6,882 nt of DNA from Prevotellaceae bacterium UBA7028. GTDB lineage: Bacteria; Bacteroidota; Bacteroidia; Bacteroidales; Bacteroidaceae. Of the stretch, positions 1 to 5,800 are shown one piece after another. The DNA is taken from positions 1 to 6,882 of the forward strand of contig DLBF01000011.1 of the NCBI GenBank assembly GCA_002494215.1, given 5' to 3'. Position 1 is the stretch's first letter; each line of letters starts with the position of its first letter. A program made the position numbers and the translations under genes. The notes beneath the pieces were generated by a model. That model was not told where the DNA came from, did no database searches, and was given only the letters and a program-made list of their open reading frames with translations.

Positions 1-205
<205 letters not shown>

Positions 206-279
206 ATCTGCAACTGATATAAGTGGGACGTAAGTTGGCCTCATGTCTTATTACAGACTATATGTTCTTAAATTCCGTG

Positions 280-287
280 CAAAAATA
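280..287 (-). promoter_or_regulatory. Predicted -7 element (TATTTTTG) for gltX
   Basis: Reading the minus strand, TATTTTTG matches the Bacteroidetes primary sigma -7 consensus TAnnTTTG. It would start the transcript near position 272 and give gltX a leader of about 90 bases. No convincing TTTG -33 box is seen 19-21 bases upstream, so the call rests on the -7 match and position. Confidence 0.45.
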
Positions 288-296
288 TAAAGAAAA

Positions 297-322
297 TATG
301 AAATATGAATCATGAATTATGA
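297..322. repeat. Right arm of 26-bp inverted repeat; AATTATG heptamer array
   Basis: The array reads AAATATG, AATCATG, AATTATG on the plus strand and is the inverted partner of 180-205. The two arms enclose about 91 bases (206-296) that contain the predicted gltX promoter. Positions 304-322 match 180-198 perfectly over 19 bases in reverse complement. No clear target-site duplication is seen outside the arms. Confidence 0.75.
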
Positions 323-331
323 TTTTCTGTG

Positions 332-339
332 TATCTTTG
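332..339 (+). promoter_or_regulatory. Predicted -7 element (TATCTTTG) for the HD phosphohydrolase gene
   Basis: TATCTTTG followed by C fits the Bacteroidetes -7 consensus TAnnTTTG, and the same octamer occurs at 2633-2640 before the M60 gene. A transcript start near 346 would leave a leader of about 150 bases containing two heptamer arrays and the GC-richer core. The -33 box is not recognisable at the usual spacing. Confidence 0.5.
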
Positions 340-355
340 CCATAAATATGGGTTC

Positions 356-378
356 ATATATGAATTGTGAATTATGAA
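356..378. repeat. Heptamer array upstream of the GC-richer core
   Basis: Units are ATATATG, AATTGTG and AATTATG, then AA. It has the same 7-bp unit (AATTRTG) and the same orientation as the longer array at 452-486, with a GC-richer 72-bp segment between them. It lies in the predicted leader of the HD gene. Confidence 0.75.
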
Positions 379-450
379 CGCCGAAGGGATCGCGAGCGAA
401 TCGCGAGAAGGTTTAGCTCGACGGCCCGAAGGGGAAAGTCAACGAAGTGG
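379..450. repeat. GC-richer core between heptamer arrays; possible short mobile or structured repeat
   Basis: This 72-bp stretch differs sharply in composition from the AT-rich arrays on either side. It holds a direct repeat, CCGAAGGG at 381-388 and 426-433, with a third CGAAG at 443-447. It also holds a perfect short hairpin in which TCGCGA at 390-395 pairs with TCGCGA at 401-406 around a five-base loop. A 30-codon frame (374-466) crosses it, but both its ATG and its TGA come from the flanking arrays, so I do not call it a gene. Its family is not recognised; it could be a composite dispersed repeat or a leader element. Confidence 0.45.
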
Positions 451-451
451 C

Positions 452-486
452 AATTATGAATTGTGAATTATGAATTGTGAATTATG
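452..486. repeat. Five-unit AATTRTG heptamer array just before the HD gene
   Basis: Five perfect 7-bp units alternate AATTATG and AATTGTG, giving a 14-bp super-period. The array ends 10 bases before the ATG at 497, where a Bacteroidetes gene would normally have its A-rich initiation region, so it could affect translation of the HD gene. Its last unit contains an ATG (484) in another frame, which opens a 21-codon ORF running to 549 across the real start. Confidence 0.85.
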
Positions 487-496
487 AATAACCACT

Positions 497-2560
497 ATGA
501 GCAGATACAACAGACAGAGAAAAATAAGCAAGAAAGAGTACCTGTATAGAATAGCAGGACTAATTGCTATGATAGCCATCTTGGCAGTCTTTCTGCCCAA
601 GGGTAGCTACAACAAATACGAGTATAAGGTAGGAGAGCCTTGGGATGACGGACAAGTGATAGCCCAGGACAGCTTTCCTGTTTATAAGAGCGAAGCTCAA
701 CTGAAGCGCGAAAGCGATAGTCTGCATAATTACTATGAACCTTATTTTGAGTATAAGCATGCGGTCTATGAGAAACAGGCAGCACAACTAAGAGAGGCCT
801 TCAGGACATTGTATGGCGAGGGTGTACCGGCCTATTATCTGCCGCATCTGTTAGATAAGCTAAGACGCATGTATGCACAGGGTATCATAGAGACTGAGGA
901 CTACGAAGTGCTGAAAAAGGAAAATACCCGCCAGGTCTGGCTCTATGAGAACAACGAGTCACAACCGCGGTATGTTAGGCATCTTCTTACCCAGAAGACC
1001 GCCTATGAATATATGATGGCGGAGGAGGACAGCGTACGTTATAACCACGGTAAACTGCTGCGTTGCGGACTGGAGAAATTTATTCAACCCAATCTGGTTT
1101 ATGATGCCGAGAAATCTCTGCAGCAGCGCCAGGATGTAGATGCTCAGTTAGTACCCTTCATCGGACAGGTGCAGGTAGGGCAGAAACTGGTTGATCGCGG
1201 ACAGATTATAGACGAATATACGTATTGTGTCTTGCAGTCGTGGGAACGTTTCCAGCAGAGCCGTTCGATGAGTAGCACAGAGCAGTTGTTACAATTAGGC
1301 GGACAGGTAACATATATTGCCATCCTGATGATTCTGCTCCTGTTTTATTTTGAGCAGTTCCGTAGTGATTACCTGGCGAATCCGCGTACTGTCATGCTGG
1401 TGATAAGCCAGTATCTGCTGTTCCCGCTTGTTACATACGCACTGATGTCGCACAGCCTGATGAATGTGTACGTTATTCCCTATTGTATCCTGCCCATCCT
1501 TATCCGGGTGTTCATGGACAGCCGAACAGCATTCATTACCCATACCTTATGTATTCTTGCATGTGCCGTGGTTCTCAATAACCCTTATGAGTTTGTTGTA
1601 ACGCAGTTGGTGGCAGGTCTGGTGGCTATCTACAGCCTGCGTCAGCTTTCGCAGCGCAGCGAGCTGGTACGTGCAGCTGCCTTGGTAACCTTGGCTGCAT
1701 TAGTGACGTACTTCTGCATTGAGCTGCTGCATGGCAGACCGTATAATTCCAGTGGATTTGACAGATGGACATATATATACATTCTGGTGGCTGGCGTTCT
1801 CTCGTTGCTGTCTTATACGCTGCTCATGCCAATAGAGCGCATCTTCGGTTTTACATCGAATGTTACACTGGTGGAACTCTCGAATATCAACAACACCATA
1901 CTTCGCAGACTCTCGGAGGAGGCACCCGGAACTTTCCAGCATAGTATGCAGGTGGCTAATCTGGCTGCTGAGGTTGCAAACAGTATAGGCGCCAAGAGTC
2001 AGTTGGTACGTACCGGTGCCTTGTATCATGACATAGGAAAACTGGAAAACCCTGTTTTCTTTACCGAAAACCAGTCGGGAACCAACCCGCATGATAACCT
2101 GCCATACGAGCAGAGTGCCCAGATTATCATTCAGCATGTAAGAAATGGTTTGCGATTGGCAGATAAATACCAGTTGCCCTCTGTGATTAAGGAATTCATC
2201 TCTACCCATCATGGTCAGAGTATGGCCAAATATTTCTATGTGTCATACAAGAATGCCTTCCCTGATAAGGAAGTAGATGAACATATCTTTACCTATCCTG
2301 GTCCTAATCCCACAACACTGGAGCAGGCAATCCTGATGATGGCGGATTCTATAGAAGCTGCATCGAGGAGTCTGTCGGAATATACCGAGGAGAGTCTGAA
2401 TAGTATGGTTGACAGGATCATTGATGATCAGGTAACAAGTGGATACTTTGCTCAGTGCCCCATTTCCTTCCTGGAGATTGCCGAGGCTAAGGAAGTCTTT
2501 AAGACAAAGCTACGTACCATGTATCATACCCGCATTCAGTATCCTGAGCTAACGAAATGA
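497..2560 (+). CDS. 7TM-HD membrane phosphohydrolase, PgpH/YqfF type (likely cyclic dinucleotide phosphodiesterase)
   Basis: Complete 687-residue inner-membrane protein. One N-terminal membrane segment (about 16-34) is followed by a long, charged extracytoplasmic region (about 40-265; 7TMR-HDED type, with VGQKLVDRGQIID near 227-239), then a block of about seven membrane segments (about 268-448), then a cytoplasmic HD domain (about 475-625). All expected metal ligands are visible: H482, H511-D512 in HDIGKL, H547, H571-H572 in STHHG and D617 in MMADSIEAASRS. Known members of this family, such as Listeria PgpH, cleave c-di-AMP; that substrate is inferred here from architecture and was not shown for this protein. 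The extracytoplasmic domain probably senses an unknown signal. The ATG at 497 has no Shine-Dalgarno motif; the Met is followed by a basic stretch and a membrane anchor, the usual family start. The gene has its own promoter and is divergent from gltX. Confidence 0.93.
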   Translation: MSRYNRQRKISKKEYLYRIAGLIAMIAILAVFLPKGSYNKYEYKVGEPWDDGQVIAQDSFPVYKSEAQLKRESDSLHNYYEPYFEYKHAVYEKQAAQLREAFRTLYGEGVPAYYLPHLLDKLRRMYAQGIIETEDYEVLKKENTRQVWLYENNESQPRYVRHLLTQKTAYEYMMAEEDSVRYNHGKLLRCGLEKFIQPNLVYDAEKSLQQRQDVDAQLVPFIGQVQVGQKLVDRGQIIDEYTYCVLQSWERFQQSRSMSSTEQLLQLGGQVTYIAILMILLLFYFEQFRSDYLANPRTVMLVISQYLLFPLVTYALMSHSLMNVYVIPYCILPILIRVFMDSRTAFITHTLCILACAVVLNNPYEFVVTQLVAGLVAIYSLRQLSQRSELVRAAALVTLAALVTYFCIELLHGRPYNSSGFDRWTYIYILVAGVLSLLSYTLLMPIERIFGFTSNVTLVELSNINNTILRRLSEEAPGTFQHSMQVANLAAEVANSIGAKSQLVRTGALYHDIGKLENPVFFTENQSGTNPHDNLPYEQSAQIIIQHVRNGLRLADKYQLPSVIKEFISTHHGQSMAKYFYVSYKNAFPDKEVDEHIFTYPGPNPTTLEQAILMMADSIEAASRSLSEYTEESLNSMVDRIIDDQVTSGYFAQCPISFLEIAEAKEVFKTKLRTMYHTRIQYPELTK

Positions 2561-2562
2561 AG

Positions 2563-2589
2563 AATAAAGGGTGATTTTACACATTTATT
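2563..2589 (+). terminator. Weak candidate hairpin after the HD gene
   Basis: AATAAA (2563-2568) can pair with TTTATT (2584-2589), with GTG (2571-2573) and CAC (2580-2582) inside, separated by a small internal loop. The stem is AT-rich and only a short, interrupted T/A tract follows. It lies three bases past the stop codon, the right place for a terminator, but the structure is poor. Confidence 0.2.
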
Positions 2590-2632
2590 TATAAAAAACA
2601 GCCGTGGAATACTGTCTGATGGAAAATTTTGT

Positions 2633-2640
2633 TATCTTTG
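2633..2640 (+). promoter_or_regulatory. Predicted -7 element (TATCTTTG) for the M60 peptidase gene
   Basis: TATCTTTGC matches the Bacteroidetes -7 consensus and is identical to the element at 332-339. Transcription would begin near 2646, giving a leader of about 183 bases before the ATG at 2829. No clear -33 TTTG is present 19-21 bases upstream. Confidence 0.5.
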
Positions 2641-2666
2641 CAGTGATAAACAATAAATAAATTAAC

Positions 2667-2725
2667 TCTCGCAAGTTCTACCTGCTCTGTTTCTTGGGGT
2701 AGGGGACAATACGAGGGGCGCGAGA
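2667..2725 (+). promoter_or_regulatory. Potential structured 5' leader of the M60 peptidase mRNA
   Basis: A closing stem can form between TCTCGC (2667-2672) and GCGAGA (2720-2725). Inside it CTACC (2678-2682) pairs with GGTAG (2698-2702), possibly extended by GT (2675-2676) with AC (2706-2707). The nested arrangement sits early in the predicted transcript. I do not recognise it as any known riboswitch class. Folding was done by eye only, so both stems could be chance. Confidence 0.3.
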
Positions 2726-2743
2726 TCTGGACAGCGAATGATA

Positions 2744-2815
2744 ATGAAAACAAAAGGGGAGTCAAATATGAGGATGAGAAGCGAATTTACTTCCGCTTTT
2801 GTTTATGTGCCTTAA
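2744..2815 (+). CDS. Possible leader peptide upstream of the M60 gene (hypothetical)
   Basis: A 23-codon frame starts at ATG 2744 and ends at TAA 2813-2815. An in-frame ATG at 2738 would give 25 codons and one at 2768 would give 15. The 2768 start is preceded by AGGGGAG (2755-2761) at six-base spacing, a good Shine-Dalgarno match and unusual for this phylum. The short product ends SAFVYVP and has no recognised function. The stop lies 13 bases before the main ATG at 2829 and overlaps an alternative main start at 2805. It could be a regulatory uORF, or chance openness of a structured leader. Confidence 0.25.
   Translation: MKTKGESNMRMRSEFTSAFVYVP
2777..2800 (+). terminator. Candidate hairpin near the end of the M60 leader (attenuator-like)
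   Basis: AGAAGCG (2777-2783) can pair with CGCTTTT (2794-2800; one G-U pair) around a ten-base loop, followed by GTTTATG. It could act as a weak intrinsic terminator or sequester the region before the M60 start. It overlaps the leader ORF. The T-run is partly consumed by the stem, which argues against strong termination. Confidence 0.25.
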
Positions 2816-2828
2816 AAAAATAACTACT

Positions 2829-5800
2829 ATGAAAGCAAAATCTTTAATAACTCTGTTACTCCTTCAACTGCTTGGCATGTACACCATGCAGGCACAAGGT
2901 CAGGAATGGAAAGGAAAAATTCTGTCTATTGGGGAAAGTGTTACAACGCTACAGACAGACAAATGGTATGTTCTGTATAACTCATCCACTTCTTCTTATG
3001 CCAAAGAAGAGGCGGAGAACACCTTAGTGGCAACCACCACCGACCCAAATGGGTTAGATGCATCAACCGGTGCTGCCTATCTGGTTCAGTTGGAGGCTGC
3101 GGGAACACAAAACAAGTATTACCTGAAAACAGGCTTGGGCAACTATTATGCTAATGTAACTTCAAGTAATCCCAACGTTACAAGCGCTACTTTGGCATCG
3201 AAGTATGCCTATACCATTGCTAAGTTTAACACCGAAGGACATTGGTGCCTGAAGAATAGTAGTAGTTCGTATTTCCTGCAGAGTAAGAATGGAGGATTGT
3301 ACGGAGCAGCCAGCAGGGGTAATACAAATGGAGACTGTGACTGGGCGTTCCGTGAGGTTACTGTCACGAGTATGTCTGATTTATCAGGAAAAGACTACGT
3401 TAACTTTATTCTGGCCAGCAAGAACATCGTGCGGTTTACCAACCGTCGTAACACCAATGTGCGTCTCGCTGACGATGGTACCAATACTGTGGGTGCCGCC
3501 AAGAATGACAATACGCTGGCTCAGGTATGGCTGCTCACAAAATCAGGCAGTGGATATACTCTTCGTAATGCCAATACCGGACGTTTCCTGAACGATGACG
3601 ATAATTTCCGTTCGCCTTCCACTACGGCAAATACCATCTACATCCAGTTCAGTCCCAACAACGGAACGAACGGTGACTATATTAATCTTTCAGAGAATGC
3701 AGAGTTCTCGGGCAATGTCTGCCTGAATCTTGGCAACAACGGCACGGATCTTTTCAAGTGGGCGTGCCAGGGTGACCAAGGTAGCGACTGGAGTATTGCA
3801 CTCGTCGAGAACTATACCATAAAGGAAGTAGAGGACAATCTGCTTGCCCTAGGCGGTCTCTCGGAACCTGTCCCCGGGAAGTATTACCGTATAAAGAATG
3901 TGGGCAAGTCAGTATACATGAACGAGAACATAGGAGCCAGTGTCCTCACTTGCGAGGGCAAGGATGCTGACAAACTGTCGCAGTACTGGACGCTGGTACA
4001 GACTTCCAACGGACGCTATAATCTGCAGAACGTCTGCACCCAACGCTACATCGTTCAGCAAAACGGTGCTCTCAGTAAACAATATACTACTTCGACCTCC
4101 AATACAAATACTTTCTCTATTCAGAGGACAAACGATGCTACATCCCTTACATATTATATCCTTGACTACGGAAGTACCGGACTCCATTGCGATGCCAGCA
4201 ATGTTGTGGTTGGTTGGAGTAGCAACGCTACCAATAGTGTCTGGGGATTCGAGGAGGCAAATTTGGATGAAGCATTCATCGAGGCAGGCCGTGCCCAACT
4301 GAATATCTATAATGACTTGACGAAGAACCTTAGTACCTATAAGGCAGCTCTTGCCAACCTCTTCAAGGACAAAGCCTGCACAGAGCTGAAGGATGAAATC
4401 CAGGCTCTATCCGACGAGGCTTTGGCTGAGAATGAAGTCTATAAGACGTTGAATGCCGACATGAAGGCAATGGTGCTCAAGGTAAAGAACGATACATGGC
4501 AAAGCTACACTTCTTCCTCGGGCTATACGCGAGAAGGCTTCGAGAAGTTCTTCCGTGTCAGAGACGACTATCAGGTTTATAGCCACTACCAGCAGATGGC
4601 AGGAAATAGTTATGCAGGTATGAGCTATAGCTTCGGCAAGCTCTCAGGACCGACAGGTATCGTTGGCAAGGCAGGCGATATCATCTATATCTATGTTGAT
4701 GAAAACCCCAGCAGCGACTGTACGCTGCAAGCAGAAGTCGTAATAGATAGTGATAGCCCTGGTGACCATCAGACAGGTACAACCACTAATCTTCAAGCTG
4801 GTCTTAATACGGTGCTGTTGAGTGCCCCCAGCACGGTCTATATTTTCTATCAGCTCAACAATCCCAATAAGTACCTTGCCAATTATCCCGCTGCCAAAAT
4901 ACACATCGAGGGCGGTGAGGTGCAAGGCTATTTTGACTATACAAGGGGTATGACCAATCAGGACTGGACACTTCTCTATGAGAAGATGCTTAACAAGAGT
5001 GATATTGTCAATTTGAAGTGCGACCGTGTTGTCTTCTCGATGGTGGGTAGTCTGGTGAAGAATGCAATAGGCAGGACTGGTGAAGTAGAAGGCTTGATGC
5101 GCATCTGGAATAACTTCATAGAGTGCGAGGAGGACCTGATGGGCTTCAAGGAGGATTTGCAGGGGAGGTTCCGCAATATCTGGAATGCTTTCTCTGTCAC
5201 ACACGGCCATATGTATGCTACGACCTATGGTACATACTACTCGAACGGCACTATCTCTACCGTGATGGATTACAACCAGCTTACGACAAGTGGCGGAGCT
5301 ATCTGGGGACCCTCACACGAGATTGGGCACAACCATCAGGCATGTCTCAACATTGTTGGCGCTACTGAAGTGAGCAACAACCTCTTCTCGAACGTCAACG
5401 TATTCCTGCATGGCATTTCCACGACACGTGGCACAAAGGTGACAGACACTCTCGATGACTTCGCAAGAGAGAAGGGATGGTTTGGTATGAACATCTGGGA
5501 GCAGACACGTTTCTACTTCCAACTCTACCTTTATTTCCATGCCCAGGGACATAAGCCCGACTTCTATCCCACATTGTTTAAGATGCTCCGCAAGGATCCC
5601 ATCAGGAAGCGCTCAACTACATACGATTCGAGTCTTGCCAACGATGAAGGTATCGTGGGTGGTTACATCAGCTATGGAAAAGAAGATTATCTGCACATGG
5701 CAAAGAAGATGTGTGACGCCGCACAACTTGACCTGAGCGAGTTCTTCGAGGTGAACGGAATGTTTGTTCCTTACGAGAAGTTCTACGTGAGTGACTATGG

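Noticed and set aside
560..787. Minus-strand frames over the start of the HD gene
   Set aside because: They are antisense to the signal-anchor and extracytoplasmic region and have no recognisable domain.
1700..2212. 170-codon minus-strand open frame inside the HD phosphohydrolase gene
   Set aside because: It lies antisense to the conserved HD domain, shows no recognisable motif and has no promoter. The plus-strand frame explains every base.
2667..2800. Known riboswitch (preQ1, SAM, TPP, cobalamin, c-di-GMP, guanidine)
   Set aside because: I could not match the conserved core of any of these classes; only generic stems are seen, so no ligand is proposed.
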